Shown: in pieces, positions 18,056-26,310 of the stretch
How the letters are laid out: each line of letters begins with the position of its first letter
How positions within the stretch are numbered: position 1 is the first letter of the stretch
Assembly (NCBI GenBank): GCA_036493595.1
Contig: DASXPN010000001.1
Location: forward strand, 6,070 to 70,069
Source of the DNA: DATAES01 sp036493595
Lineage (GTDB): Bacteria > Actinomycetota > Acidimicrobiia > Acidimicrobiales > JACDCH01
Length of the DNA stretch: 64,000 bases
Direction: 5' to 3'
Notes under the pieces: model-generated
Database searches by the model: none
What the model was told of the DNA's origin: nothing
The model's input: the letters and a program-made list of their open reading frames with translations, nothing else
Made by a program: the position numbers and the translations under genes

Positions 18056-18490
18056 ATGGAAGTGCTGTCGGGCCGCGTGCTGCTGTCGCCGCTCGACTTC
18101 GAACGCTCGCGGCACTGGTACACCGAGGTGCTCGGGCTGCACATCTACCGCGAGTACGGCGCCGCCGGGCAGGTGACGGGGATCGTGTTGTTCCTCGGCG
18201 GCGGTTACCTCGAGTTGAACTGCGCCAACCCGCCACGCGGCAAGGACCCGATGCCTATGACGCTGTGGATGCAGGTACCCGACGTGGATCGTGAGCACGA
18301 GCGGCTCACCGCCACCGGCGAGGTCACGTTGCTGGCGCCGCCGAAGACCATGCCGTGGGGACTGCGCGAGATGTGGATCGAAGACCCCGATGGCGTGCGC
18401 ATCGTGCTCGTCGAAGTACCCGAACTGCATCCGTTGCGACGGCGACTCGACTTCGAAGGCTCGCCGAGCGATCAACCACCCGACTTGTAG
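18056..18490 (+). CDS. VOC (glyoxalase/bleomycin-resistance) family protein
   Basis: A 144-aa protein with two beta-alpha-beta-beta-beta halves of the vicinal oxygen chelate fold. The opening LLSPLDFERSRHWYTEVLGL and the closing LREMWIEDPDGVRIVLVEVP are characteristic. Candidate metal ligands are His and Glu residues on each half (ELNC, E in VEVP). The family contains isomerases, dioxygenases and binding proteins, so function is open. It is followed closely by a response-regulator gene on the same strand. Confidence 0.8.
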   Translation: MEVLSGRVLLSPLDFERSRHWYTEVLGLHIYREYGAAGQVTGIVLFLGGGYLELNCANPPRGKDPMPMTLWMQVPDVDREHERLTATGEVTLLAPPKTMPWGLREMWIEDPDGVRIVLVEVPELHPLRRRLDFEGSPSDQPPDL

Positions 18491-18500
18491 TCTCGACGTC

Positions 18501-18974
18501 GTGCGACCTGGCGCAGTGCGATCCGTTCTGGTCGTCGACGACGAAGCAAGTGTGCGCGCCATGCTCGGCTATCTGCTCGCCGACGAGGGCTACGACGTCC
18601 GCGAAGCGAGCGATGGCGCAGAGGCGATCACCTCGCTTGCCGCGGGTGCGCCCGATTGCATGATCCTCGATCTGATGATGCCCGGCATCGACGGCATCGA
18701 GGTGTTACGGACTCGCCGCGCTCGCGACCTTGCCCCCGATGCGCGCGTGTTGATCCTCACCGCGAAGACCGACACCCGCGACGCGGTGTGGTGTTGGGAG
18801 CTCGGCGCCGACGAGTATCTCAACAAGCCCATCGAGCCCGAGCAGTTGTGCCGCGAGGTCAAGCAGTTGCTGGCGCGTACGCCGGCGGAGTTGCAGCACC
18901 GTCGCGAGGTCGGCCTCGCCGACTCCCGCGAACGGGACCAGCTCGAGGCAGCGTTCCGTCCGAAGCGCCGTTAG
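18501..18974 (+). CDS. Single-domain response regulator (REC)
   Basis: A 157-aa CheY-like receiver with no DNA-binding output domain. SVLVVDDEASVRAML supplies the acidic pocket, CMILDLMMPGIDG the phosphoacceptor aspartate, and EYLNKPIEP the conserved lysine. A charged helical C-terminal tail of about 40 residues may interact with a partner. The GTG start at 18501 has an alternative GTG at 18516. No histidine kinase gene is adjacent, so it is an orphan regulator. Confidence 0.88.
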   Translation: MRPGAVRSVLVVDDEASVRAMLGYLLADEGYDVREASDGAEAITSLAAGAPDCMILDLMMPGIDGIEVLRTRRARDLAPDARVLILTAKTDTRDAVWCWELGADEYLNKPIEPEQLCREVKQLLARTPAELQHRREVGLADSRERDQLEAAFRPKRR

Positions 18975-18989
18975 GGCAGGCTGGTTCCA

Positions 18990-19436
18990 GTGACCGAATC
19001 TCGCCCCGTCGGGTTCTCCGGATCCGGACCGCCCGAAACCGTGCTCGACCCGGAGCCGGCCGACGCGCTCGCCGCGCTCGCAGAAGCGCTCGCGATGCCG
19101 GCGGACGAGCGACGAGCCGTGATCTCGGCCGTAGTGGCGGCTTCGCCTCGCTTTCTCGACGGATGGGCGCGGCTCGGCGAGTACGCCCGTGACGACGTGG
19201 AGGCTTATGCCGCGTTCCGCGTGGGTTACCACCGCGGGCTCGATCGTCTCCGCCAGAACGGTTGGCGCGGCTCCGGGTACGTGCGCTGGGCCCACGAGCC
19301 CAACCGCGGGTTCCTACGCTCGTTGTCCGGGTTGCAGCGCATGGCCGCCGCGATCGGCGAGCGCGATGAAGCCGACCGTTGCGAGCTTTTCCTTCACCAA
19401 CTCGACCCCGACTGGCCGCCGACACCCCCCAGCTGA
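18990..19436 (+). CDS. DUF3151 family protein
   Basis: A 148-aa actinobacterial conserved protein matching DUF3151. The family pattern appears as AVVAASPRFLDGWARLGEYA, YAAFRVGYHRGLDRLRQNGWRGS-GYV and NRGFLRSLSGLQRMAAAIGE. It looks helical, like tetratricopeptide protein fragments, and carries no membrane segment. Function is unknown; its wide retention in actinomycetes suggests a housekeeping role. GTG at 18990 follows the response-regulator gene by 15 bp. Confidence 0.85.
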   Translation: MTESRPVGFSGSGPPETVLDPEPADALAALAEALAMPADERRAVISAVVAASPRFLDGWARLGEYARDDVEAYAAFRVGYHRGLDRLRQNGWRGSGYVRWAHEPNRGFLRSLSGLQRMAAAIGERDEADRCELFLHQLDPDWPPTPPS

Positions 19437-19456
19437 GTTGAGCATCCCGCACGGTG

Positions 19457-19478
19457 CGCTCCGGCCGCACCCGGAGCG
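19457..19478. terminator. GC hairpin after DUF3151 gene
   Basis: CGCTCCGG (19457-19464) and CCGGAGCG (19471-19478) form a perfect 8-bp stem around a 6-nt loop and are followed by TT. It lies just past the DUF3151 stop, facing the convergent SDR gene, and is a plausible terminator. Confidence 0.5.
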
Positions 19479-19485
19479 TTCCGGC

Positions 19486-19628
19486 GCGCGTCGCCGTCGC
19501 GCCCGCCAGGGCGCAGGCGACAGTGAGCGGAGCACCGTGGTGCGGAGCGAACCATCAGCGCGTCGCCGTCGCGCCCGCCAGGGCGCAGGCGCAGTGAGCG
19601 GAGCACCGTGGTGCGGAGCGAACCATCA
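19486..19628. repeat. Tandem duplication of a ~71-bp structured unit
   Basis: Two head-to-tail copies (19486-19557 and 19558-19628) differ by one base (GCGACAGTG versus GCGCAGTG). Each contains the palindromic GCGCCCGCCAGGGCGC hairpin and a GCACC-GT-GGTGC hairpin. The second copy ends exactly on the stop codon of the SDR gene. It may be a terminator duplicated by slippage or a small mobile REP-like unit. Confidence 0.8.
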
Positions 19629-20393
19629 ATAGGGCGTGACGTAGGCGCCGGAGATGCCGCCGTCCACGAGGAAGGTGGCGGCGGTGATGAACGATGCATC
19701 GTCGCTGGCGAGGAACGACGCCGCCGCGGCGATTTCGGTGGCCTCGGCAAACCGTCCCATCGGGATGTGCACGAGCCGGCGAGCGGCTCGCTCCGGGTCC
19801 TTGGCGAAGAGCTCCTGCAACATCGGCGTGTTCACCGGCCCCGGGCACAACGCGTTGACGCGGATGTTCTCGCGCGCGAACTGCACACCGAGCTCGCGCG
19901 ACAGCGCCAGCACACCACCCTTGGAGGCCGTGTACGACACCTGTGACGTCGCCGCGCCCATGACCGCGACGAAGGACGCGGAGTTGATGATCGACCCGCC
20001 ACCGCGCGCCTGCATCCGCGGGATGGCGTGGCGGCAGCACAGGTAGACGGACGTGAGATTCACTTCTTGCACCCGCCGCCAGATCTCGATGCCGGTATCG
20101 AGGATCGAGTCGTCCTCTGGTGGAGAGATGCCGGCGTTGTGGAACGAGATGTCAATGCCGCCGCACTCGTCGACGGCGGCGGCGAACATCGCCTCGACTT
20201 CGGGCTCCGACGTGACGTCGGCGTGCACATAGAGGCCGCGGATCTCGTCCGCCGCGGCGCGTCCGCTGGCATCGTCGACGTCGACGCACACCACTCGCGC
20301 GCCATCCGCGGCGAACCGGCGAACGCTGGCGAGCCCGATGCCGCTGCCCGCGCCGGTCACCACCGCGACCTTGCCGTCGAGCCGACCGGTCAC
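19626..20393 (-). CDS. SDR family NAD(P)-dependent oxidoreductase
   Basis: A 255-aa classical short-chain dehydrogenase. The cofactor motif is VVTGAGSGIGLASVRRF, with Asp in CVDVDD favouring NAD. The NAGIS loop, catalytic Ser (SASFVAVMG), and YTASKGG with catalytic Tyr and Lys are all present. It ends in FLVDGGISGAYVTPY, normal for the family. The alcohol substrate is unknown. It follows the glutamine-synthetase-like gene by 31 bp on the same strand, so co-transcription is likely. Its stop codon lies in a tandem repeat. Confidence 0.9.
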   Translation of the reverse strand: MTGRLDGKVAVVTGAGSGIGLASVRRFAADGARVVCVDVDDASGRAAADEIRGLYVHADVTSEPEVEAMFAAAVDECGGIDISFHNAGISPPEDDSILDTGIEIWRRVQEVNLTSVYLCCRHAIPRMQARGGGSIINSASFVAVMGAATSQVSYTASKGGVLALSRELGVQFARENIRVNALCPGPVNTPMLQELFAKDPERAARRLVHIPMGRFAEATEIAAAASFLASDDASFITAATFLVDGGISGAYVTPY

Positions 20394-20424
20394 GGTCTGA
20401 CCGCCATTCGTCTCACCATTCGAC

Positions 20425-21843
20425 TCACAGCCGTTCGAAACCCCGGTAGCGCTCCCAGTCCGTCACCGCGGCGTCGAACGCCGCCAGCTCGACTCGCGCC
20501 ATGTTGGCGTAATGGTCGACGACATCGTCACCGAACGCGTGACGTGCGATCGCGCTGCACCTCCACAGATCGAGCGCCTCGCGCAGCGTCGTCGGGACAT
20601 GGGGACCGTCGGCGAGATACGCGTTCGAGTCACACGGCGGTTCGAGGGGAAGCTCTTGTTCGATGCCGTGCAGTCCCGCGGCGATCAGCGCGGCGACGGC
20701 GAGGTAGGGGTTGACGTCCGCGCCCGGCACGCGATGTTCCATGCGGAGCGACTCGCCGTGCCCGACCACGCGCACGGCGCACGTTCGGTTGTCCCGTCCC
20801 CAACGCAGCGCCGTCGGCGCGAACGTGCCGGGTTGGTAACGCTTGTAGGAGTTGACGTTCGGGGCGAGGAAGACGCCGAGCTCGCGGGTGGTGGCCAAAT
20901 TCCCCGCGATGAACTGTTCCATCACCCGCGCCATGCCGTCGTGCGCCGCCATCACCGGCGCACCGTCGCCGTCACGCAGGCTCAGATGGATGTGGCAGGA
21001 GCTGCCTTCGCGCTCGTCGAGCTTGGCCATGAAGGTGATGGCCATGTGCTCCTGCGCGGCGATCTCCTTCGCGCCGGTCTTGTACAGCGCGTGGTTGTCG
21101 CACGTGACGAGTGCCTCGTCGTAGCGAAACGTGATCTCGTGCTGCCCGAGATTGCACTCACCCTTCGCGGACTCGACCACCATCGCCGCGCCGTCCATCG
21201 AGTTGCGAATGCGGCGCAGCAGGGGCTCGACGCGTGATGTCGCGAGGATCGAGTAGTCGGCGTTGTACTGGTTCGCCGGGGTGAGGTCGCGGTAGCCCTT
21301 CGACCACGCGTCCTCGTACGTGTCCGTGACGACGATGAACTCGAGCTCGGTGCCGACCATTGCCGTCCAGCCGCGCTCGGCCAGCCGGTCGAGTTGGCGA
21401 CGCAGCACTTGGCGCGGTGACGGTGCGACCGGCACGCCGCCGTTCCACGCCACATCGCTGAGCACAAGGGCGGTGCCGTCGTGCCACGGGATCGTGCGCA
21501 ACGTGTCGAGGTCGGGCACCAGCGCGAAGTCGCCGTAGCCGAGCTCCCACGACGACATCGCGTAGCCGTCGACCGTCGCCATGTCGACATCGACGGCGAG
21601 AAGGTAGTTACACGCCTCAGTGCCGTGCGCGAGCACATCGTCGAGGAAGAAGCGGGCGTGCACTCGTTTGCCTTGCAGACGCCCTTGCATGTCGGTGCAC
21701 GCAATGAGGACAGTGTCGACCTCACCGCGCTCGACGGCGGCGCGCAGCTCTTCGACGGTCAGCAGCCCGCGCCGCTCCACATGCGCACCATATGCCAACG
21801 CGACCAACGCCCCGCGCTGGGCGGGGCGTTGGTCCATGGGCAT
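20425..21843 (-). CDS. Glutamine synthetase family protein (gamma-glutamyl ligase)
   Basis: A 472-aa member of the glutamine synthetase fold, closer to the PuuA/GlnA3-4-like group than to primary GlnA. Motifs include GTELEFIVV (metal ligands), GECNLGQHEITFRYDEAL, SCHIHLSLRDG, and MEHRVPGADVNPYLAVAALI. Such enzymes join glutamate to amines, for example polyamines, with ATP, and detoxify or catabolise them. The start is uncertain: ATG at 21843 (used), ATG at 21837, or GTG at 21780 downstream of a large hairpin, which would give 451 aa. Neighbouring SDR and LapA genes share the strand. Confidence 0.85.
   Translation of the reverse strand: MPMDQRPAQRGALVALAYGAHVERRGLLTVEELRAAVERGEVDTVLIACTDMQGRLQGKRVHARFFLDDVLAHGTEACNYLLAVDVDMATVDGYAMSSWELGYGDFALVPDLDTLRTIPWHDGTALVLSDVAWNGGVPVAPSPRQVLRRQLDRLAERGWTAMVGTELEFIVVTDTYEDAWSKGYRDLTPANQYNADYSILATSRVEPLLRRIRNSMDGAAMVVESAKGECNLGQHEITFRYDEALVTCDNHALYKTGAKEIAAQEHMAITFMAKLDEREGSSCHIHLSLRDGDGAPVMAAHDGMARVMEQFIAGNLATTRELGVFLAPNVNSYKRYQPGTFAPTALRWGRDNRTCAVRVVGHGESLRMEHRVPGADVNPYLAVAALIAAGLHGIEQELPLEPPCDSNAYLADGPHVPTTLREALDLWRCSAIARHAFGDDVVDHYANMARVELAAFDAAVTDWERYRGFERL
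21802..21834. repeat. 14-bp-stem hairpin at 5' end of the glutamine-synthetase-like gene
   Basis: GACCAACGCCCCGC and its exact complement flank a 5-nt loop GCTGG. The stem is perfect and very stable. If translation starts at 21843 or 21837 it lies inside the first codons; if it starts at GTG 21780 it lies in the leader and could be a terminator or attenuator. Confidence 0.7.
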
Positions 21844-21874
21844 CAGTTGTGCCGGCCCTGGCGCCGGCCGTGGG

Positions 21875-22318
21875 TCAGATGTCGCTGCGATGCAGGATGC
21901 CGTCCACATCGCGGTGCTCGACCCGGTCACCACGATCGTCGGTGCGAGCGGCGACCGGCTCGCGGTCACGAAGGTCGACGGTCTCGCGATCGTGATCGTG
22001 CTCGAGGTCACGACGGTCGTTGTGCGCGTTCATGGCGTCGATCTCGCTCTGGCGCTCAGCCGCCAACCGGTCGCGCTCCTCGACGATGGCGCGCCGTTCA
22101 CGACGCCGTGCGCGTGAGCGTCCGAAGCCGTCCACCATCATGAAGACGCCGAGGACGCCGACGAGCGCGGTGATCACACCGACTACGAAGGCGGCTGACG
22201 GGCTCGAGGTCCACACCTGGCTGAAGGCCTCGAGATTGACTTGCTGCGAATTCTGAACAGCGATGTCGATGCCGACCGTGAGGGCCGCGGCCAGCAGCAC
22301 GATGCCGATGATGAACAT
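21875..22318 (-). CDS. LapA-domain (DUF1049) two-helix membrane protein
   Basis: A 147-aa protein with an N-terminal helix (FIIGIVLLAAALTVGIDIAV), the family's QNSQQVNLEAF strand, and a second helix (AAFVVGVITALVGVLGVFMMV). A charged, coiled C-terminal tail rich in Arg, Asp and His follows. The layout is that of lipopolysaccharide-assembly protein A-like proteins, which in actinomycetes have no known lipopolysaccharide role. GGGAG precedes ATG 22318 well. It is the first gene of a minus-strand run and is divergent from the flavin reductase gene. Confidence 0.75.
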   Translation of the reverse strand: MFIIGIVLLAAALTVGIDIAVQNSQQVNLEAFSQVWTSSPSAAFVVGVITALVGVLGVFMMVDGFGRSRARRRERRAIVEERDRLAAERQSEIDAMNAHNDRRDLEHDHDRETVDLRDREPVAARTDDRGDRVEHRDVDGILHRSDI

Positions 22319-22399
22319 TGGGGTGCTCTCCCTGTTGCGGGGTTTGTGCGCTGTGCCGTTCTCTTACCCGCCAAACGGTGGTCGCTAGCCTCCCGATTC

Positions 22400-22963
22400 G
22401 TGGCTGCACCAGGAGGAAGCGGAGTCGTCGGCCCATTTCCCGCCGGCGTCGACAACGATGAGGCCCGCAGCGAGTACGACAAGCGGCGTCGCAGATTGCT
22501 GTGGACGTTCCCGTCCGGCCTCTACGTCATCGGTGCGCGCGAAGGCGATCGGCGCAACTGCATGACCCTGAACTGGTGCACGCAAGTGAGCTTCGATCCG
22601 AAGCTCGTCGGGGTGTCGGTCGAGAAGACGGCGTTCACGCACGAGCTCATCGATGCCGGCGGCGCGTTCACGATCAACACGATCGACCGCGAGGATCGTG
22701 CGATCGTGCGGAAGTTCACGAAGCCGGTCACCGTGGATCTCACCGCGTCGACGGTCAACGAGTTTCCGTTCCACGATGGTCCCGCCACCGGCGTGCCCGT
22801 GCTCGCTCAAGCGGTTGCGTTCGTGGAATGCGGCGTGCGCCAGACGGTCGACTGCGGCGACCACACGTTCTTCATCGGTGAGGTCGTCAACGCCGTCTTC
22901 CAGAAGGACGAGGAGACCGGTGTCCTCCGCATGGAGGACACCCGCATGAGCTACGGCGGATGA
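22400..22963 (+). CDS. Flavin reductase family protein
   Basis: A 187-aa flavin-binding protein of the flavin-reductase-like/FMN-binding split-barrel family. LLWTFPSGLYVIGARE, NCMTLNWCTQVSFDPKLVGVSVEK and HELIDAGGAFTINTI are the conserved segments for FMN or FAD binding. Partners in the family supply reduced flavin to monooxygenases. The GTG at 22400 is the only useful start after the intergenic region; an AGGAGG at 22411 is not followed by a start codon. The gene overlaps the PHP gene by ATGA. Confidence 0.85.
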   Translation: MAAPGGSGVVGPFPAGVDNDEARSEYDKRRRRLLWTFPSGLYVIGAREGDRRNCMTLNWCTQVSFDPKLVGVSVEKTAFTHELIDAGGAFTINTIDREDRAIVRKFTKPVTVDLTASTVNEFPFHDGPATGVPVLAQAVAFVECGVRQTVDCGDHTFFIGEVVNAVFQKDEETGVLRMEDTRMSYGG

Positions 22964-23888
22964 CCGACCCGCAAGCCGGCGCCCAACCTGCCGCGCTGCC
23001 CGGCGACAACCACGTCCATACGGAATGGTCGTGGGACGCGGTCGCCGGGTCGATGGAGGGCTCGTGTGCGCGGGCGCTCGAGCTCGGGCTGCCGTCGATC
23101 GCGTTCACCGAACATGTCGACCTGACTCGATGGGTGCTGACCAGGAAGCAAGCGGCGCGCACCTCGCCGGATCGAGTTGATGGCGACGGCCGGTTCGAAC
23201 CACCGCGGCTCGACGTCGACGGCTACCTCGCCTGTGTCGAACGCTGCCGCGACCGCTTTCCCGATCTCCGCATCCTGTCCGGGGTCGAGCTCGGCGAACC
23301 GCACTGGTTCGAGGACGAGATCGACACGCTGCTCTCGCACGGGGCGTTCGACCGTGTGCTCGGGTCGATGCATTCGGTCGAGCTCGACGACGGACCGTGG
23401 GTCGTCGACGCGCTGTACGGCGACGACGCCCCGCCCGACCTCGACCCGTCGTCGGTCGTGCGCGGCTACTTGCAGGAGACGGTGCGGATGGTCGAGTCAT
23501 CCGCTGTGTTCGCGGTGCTCGCGCACATCGACTACCCGGTGCGCCACTGGCCCTCCGACGGTCCCGCGTTCGATCCGTTCGACTTCGAGGACGAGTTCCG
23601 GCCGTGCTCCGCGCCTTGGCGTCTTCGGGACGCGCGCTCGAGATCAACACGGTGGTGCCGTTGCGATCGGAGATCGTGTGCTGGTGGTACGAGGCCGGCG
23701 GGCAGGCGGTGTCGTTCGGCAGCGACGCGCACGTGCCTGATGTGGTCGCGCGCCGCTTCGCCGATGCGAGCGCGATGGTCGAGGCTCAGGGCTTCCGACC
23801 GGGTCGCGATCCGTACGATTTCTGGCGGCGCCGGCCCGCCGCTCCGCCGCCCCGTCCTGCCCGGCCTACTCCCAGTAGCGCCGCATGA
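22960..23888 (+). pseudogene. PHP-domain phosphoesterase (histidinol-phosphatase-like), frameshifted
   Basis: A PHP-family metal-dependent phosphoesterase split across two frames. From 22960 the first frame carries DNHVHTEWSWDA, AFTEHVDLT, LSGVELGEPHW, VLGSMHSVEL and LAHIDYPVRHW. At about 23,600 the reading shifts: DEFR continues as VLRALASSGRALEINTVVP, ending with SFGSDAHVPDVV and YDFWRR. Every metal-binding motif is present when one base is restored near the CCGGCC at 23,599-23,604. This is either a sequencing error or a recent loss-of-function deletion. Read without repair, the frame runs on to 23,916 with a scrambled tail. The end overlaps the convergent TrmO gene. Confidence 0.75.
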
Positions 23889-24372
23889 GCTCGCGTGCCC
23901 AGGCAGGCTGGCGTAGCTCACCGCGCGGACCGAACTCGGTCATGTAGGGCTTGAGGTCGAGCACTGGCGTCCCGTCGATGGCGTCGAGCCCGCGCACGTG
24001 CACCTCGAGTCCATCCACCGCGACCAGTTCGCAGGTGGTGACACCGATGCGGTTGGGTCGCGCTTTCGCGCGCTGGGCGAAGATCCCGACTTCGGGCCAG
24101 TCGCACCGCCCGCGTGGATGGCGGGCGCCGAGGTTCACGTCGCCGGTTTCGACGAGATGGAACAGGTAGACGACGTCGACATGTGAGAACTCCTCGAGCC
24201 CCGCGAGCACCGATGGCGTGAAGCGATCGCGGTCGAGCACGATGGTCGCCTCGCTCGCGCCCCAGTCGTCGTCAGTCGGCTCGGCTCGCCCACCGCGCAC
24301 GCACCCGATCGGACGCATCTCGATGCCAGCCGTCGTCTCGTCCACGCCGGTCTCGTCCGCCGTCCCGTCCAT
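23866..24372 (-). CDS. TrmO / TsaA-like tRNA methyltransferase family protein
   Basis: A 168-aa SAM-binding beta-barrel protein of the UPF0066/TsaA family. In characterised members, TrmO N6-methylates t6A37 of tRNA-Thr. MRPIGCVRGG opens the domain, with EEFSHVDVVYLFH, RPNRIGVTTCELV and GLDAIDGTPVLDLKPYM in the expected order. ATG at 24372 is used; ATG at 24318 would start directly at the conserved MRPIG and is a real alternative. The 146-bp region ahead of it contains palindromic repeat copy C. Confidence 0.8.
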   Translation of the reverse strand: MDGTADETGVDETTAGIEMRPIGCVRGGRAEPTDDDWGASEATIVLDRDRFTPSVLAGLEEFSHVDVVYLFHLVETGDVNLGARHPRGRCDWPEVGIFAQRAKARPNRIGVTTCELVAVDGLEVHVRGLDAIDGTPVLDLKPYMTEFGPRGELRQPAWARELMRRYWE

Positions 24373-24415
24373 GCCGCCGACGCTATTGCCCAGCGCGGCG
24401 CGGCTGCTCTCCGAA

Positions 24416-24459
24416 CTCCGGGTCCATTGCGGGGTCATGGCGCCGGAATAGACCCGGAG
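24416..24459. repeat. Intergenic palindromic repeat, copy C (imperfect)
   Basis: Outer arms CTCCGGGTC (24416-24424) and GACCCGGAG (24451-24459) pair perfectly; the middle is a diverged version of the CATTGCGGGGCCATGG core. It shows the full symmetric form from which copies A and B lack one outer arm. It lies between divergent trmO-like and PhyH genes, so here it cannot be a convergent-gene terminator. Confidence 0.7.
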
Positions 24460-24518
24460 ATCGCCAGGTGCCGGAGTCGCAAGGTGCCGGAGATCGCGCC
24501 GTGCGCGAGGCTCGGGCC

Positions 24519-25367
24519 ATGGCAGTGACTCGTGCAGTGCAGACCCTCGACTCGACGGCGGATGCCGACGCCGTCGCCGCGGTGTTGGCCGAGGACGGTT
24601 GCGTCGTGGTCGACCGGCTCGTGGCGCCCGACACGATGGATCGGATCCACGAGGAGCTGGCACCGCACCTCGACGCGACCGGGGCCGGCCCCGACGAGTT
24701 CAGCGGGTTCAACACTCGCCGCACCGGCTGCCTGCTCGCTCGGTCGCGAAGCTTTCACCCGATCGCCGCCCACCCGCTCGTGCTCGGGACCCTCGACCGT
24801 GTGCTCGGCGTCCACTCGACGAATTACCAACTGCATCTCACGCAAGTGATCGACATCGGCCCGGACGAGCCCGCGCAGCTCGTCCATCGCGATCAGTGGG
24901 CGTTCGACTTCTTCCCCTTTCCGCAGGGTTACGAGGTCGAGTGCCACACGATGTGGGCGATGTCCGACTTCACGGAGGAGAACGGCGCCACCCGCGTCAT
25001 CACGGGCAGTCATCAATGGGAGGACAAGCTGCGTCCCGGCCACGAGCAGACCGTTCCCGCCGAGATGGCGAAAGGATCGGTGTTCGTCTACGTCGGGTCC
25101 GTGTACCACGGTGGCGGCGCCAACCGGTCCGCCGAGCATCGCCTCGGCATCAACGTCGGTTACACGTTGGCGTGGCTGCGCCAAGAGGAGAACCAGTACC
25201 TCGCTTGCCCGCCCGATGTCGCGCGCGAGCTGCCGGTCGAGCTGGCCAAGCTGGCGGGGTACAGCCGCGGGGCGTACGCGCTCGGTTACTTCGGCGATCT
25301 GCAGGACCCGATCGAAGCGGTCCACGGGCGCGCTGCCGGCCAGGTCGGGTTCGCTGCCGCGCCTTGA
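24519..25367 (+). CDS. Phytanoyl-CoA dioxygenase (PhyH) family protein
   Basis: A 282-aa Fe(II)/2-oxoglutarate-dependent oxygenase. The jelly-roll core carries LVHRDQWAFDFF with the first His and Asp of the facial triad, and VYHGGGANRSAEHRLGINV with the second His and the 2-oxoglutarate-binding Arg. Relatives hydroxylate CoA esters, small lipids or natural products; the substrate here is unknown. ATG at 24519 precedes MAVTRAVQTLD. The stop overlaps the next start in TTGA, which couples it with the MobA-like gene. Confidence 0.85.
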   Translation: MAVTRAVQTLDSTADADAVAAVLAEDGCVVVDRLVAPDTMDRIHEELAPHLDATGAGPDEFSGFNTRRTGCLLARSRSFHPIAAHPLVLGTLDRVLGVHSTNYQLHLTQVIDIGPDEPAQLVHRDQWAFDFFPFPQGYEVECHTMWAMSDFTEENGATRVITGSHQWEDKLRPGHEQTVPAEMAKGSVFVYVGSVYHGGGANRSAEHRLGINVGYTLAWLRQEENQYLACPPDVARELPVELAKLAGYSRGAYALGYFGDLQDPIEAVHGRAAGQVGFAAAP

Positions 25368-25969
25368 CCGGCGGGACCGGCCGAACTGACGCGACCGGCT
25401 GGACCGGCGCCGTCCTCGTCGGAGGTGCCAGCCGGCGCATGGGCCGGGACAAGGCGACGCTGCCGATCGACGGCGTGCCGATGGCGGCGCGGGTGGCCGC
25501 GGCGCTCACTCGTGCGGGAGCGACGGACGTGTGGTGCGTCGGTTCAGGCATGGCCGACATCGATCGGCGGCGGCGCACGATCGCCGACGATCATCCGGGG
25601 CAGGGTCCGCTCGGGGGCTTGCTCACCGCGTTGCGGCACGCGGCGGACGACCTTGTCGTCGTGCTCGCGTGCGATCTGCTCGAACCCTCGTCGGACGCGA
25701 TCGCCGACCTCGTCGCCGCTGCTCCTGGGCATGCGGCGACGGTCCCGATGGTCGACGGTTCGAAGCAATGGCTGCACGCGGCCTGGTCTCGGAGCCGGTG
25801 CATCGAGGCGCTGACCGCGTCCTTCGAGCAGGGTGAACGCTCGGTCTGGAGGGCGGCGGCTGACCTCGATGTCCACGTCGTCGAGGCGTCCGGGCCGGGC
25901 TTCGCCGATGCGGACGTGCCCGCTGATCTACCGGCGGGCACGTCGCCCGCCGCGGCGCCGGGGAGCTGA
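25364..25969 (+). CDS. MobA-like nucleotidyltransferase (molybdenum cofactor guanylyltransferase)
   Basis: A 201-aa NTP-transferase. AVLVGGASRRMGRDKATL is the nucleotide-binding signature of MobA, followed by DDHPGQGPLGGLLTAL and LACDLLEPS with the metal-binding Asp. MobA attaches GMP to molybdopterin. A TTG start at 25364 overlaps the previous stop and gives the normal family length. There are no other molybdenum cofactor genes in the window, so a related CTP/GTP transferase activity is possible. The C-terminus FADADVPADL resembles the MobA ending. Confidence 0.82.
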   Translation: MTGGTGRTDATGWTGAVLVGGASRRMGRDKATLPIDGVPMAARVAAALTRAGATDVWCVGSGMADIDRRRRTIADDHPGQGPLGGLLTALRHAADDLVVVLACDLLEPSSDAIADLVAAAPGHAATVPMVDGSKQWLHAAWSRSRCIEALTASFEQGERSVWRAAADLDVHVVEASGPGFADADVPADLPAGTSPAAAPGS

Positions 25970-25992
25970 TCGGCGACCGGTAACGTGAGCCG

Positions 25993-26310
25993 GTGCCCGT
26001 CCCGGAGATCGACATCGAGCGACTGGCCGAGCTGCGCGAACAGGGTGCGGTGCTGATCGACGTGCGCAACCCCGACGAGTTCGAGCGGTTTCGGGTGCCG
26101 GGCGCCCGGCTGATCCCACTTCCCGACGTGCCGGAGCGCATCGAGGAGATTCCGAGCGATCAGACCGTGTACGTGATCTGCGCGACAGGCAACCGCAGCA
26201 AGCGCGCGGTCGAGTTCCTCAACGCGCAAGGTCATGACACGGTCAATGTCGCGGGCGGCAGTCAGGCGTGGGCCGAGGCGGGCCATCCCGTCGAATCCGG
26301 TCCCGGGTGA
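25993..26310 (+). CDS. Rhodanese-like domain protein
   Basis: A 105-aa single rhodanese domain. It has LIDVRNPDEFERFRVPGARL and the active-site loop CATGNRS with the cysteine that would carry a persulfide. The short loop is typical of GlpE/PspE-like sulfurtransferases. GTG at 25993 is preceded by TAACGTGAGC. Its stop overlaps the RNase D start (GTGA), so the two genes are coupled, though no functional link between them is known. Confidence 0.88.
   Translation: MPVPEIDIERLAELREQGAVLIDVRNPDEFERFRVPGARLIPLPDVPERIEEIPSDQTVYVICATGNRSKRAVEFLNAQGHDTVNVAGGSQAWAEAGHPVESGPG

Noticed and set aside
18501..18974. Two-component system with the second receiver at 40,212
   Set aside because: Neither receiver gene has a histidine kinase nearby, and they are 21 kb apart with unrelated neighbours.
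23595..23610. Programmed ribosomal frameshift in the PHP gene
   Set aside because: No slippery heptamer or downstream structure is evident, and PHP phosphoesterases are not known to use frameshifting; a deletion or sequence error is simpler.
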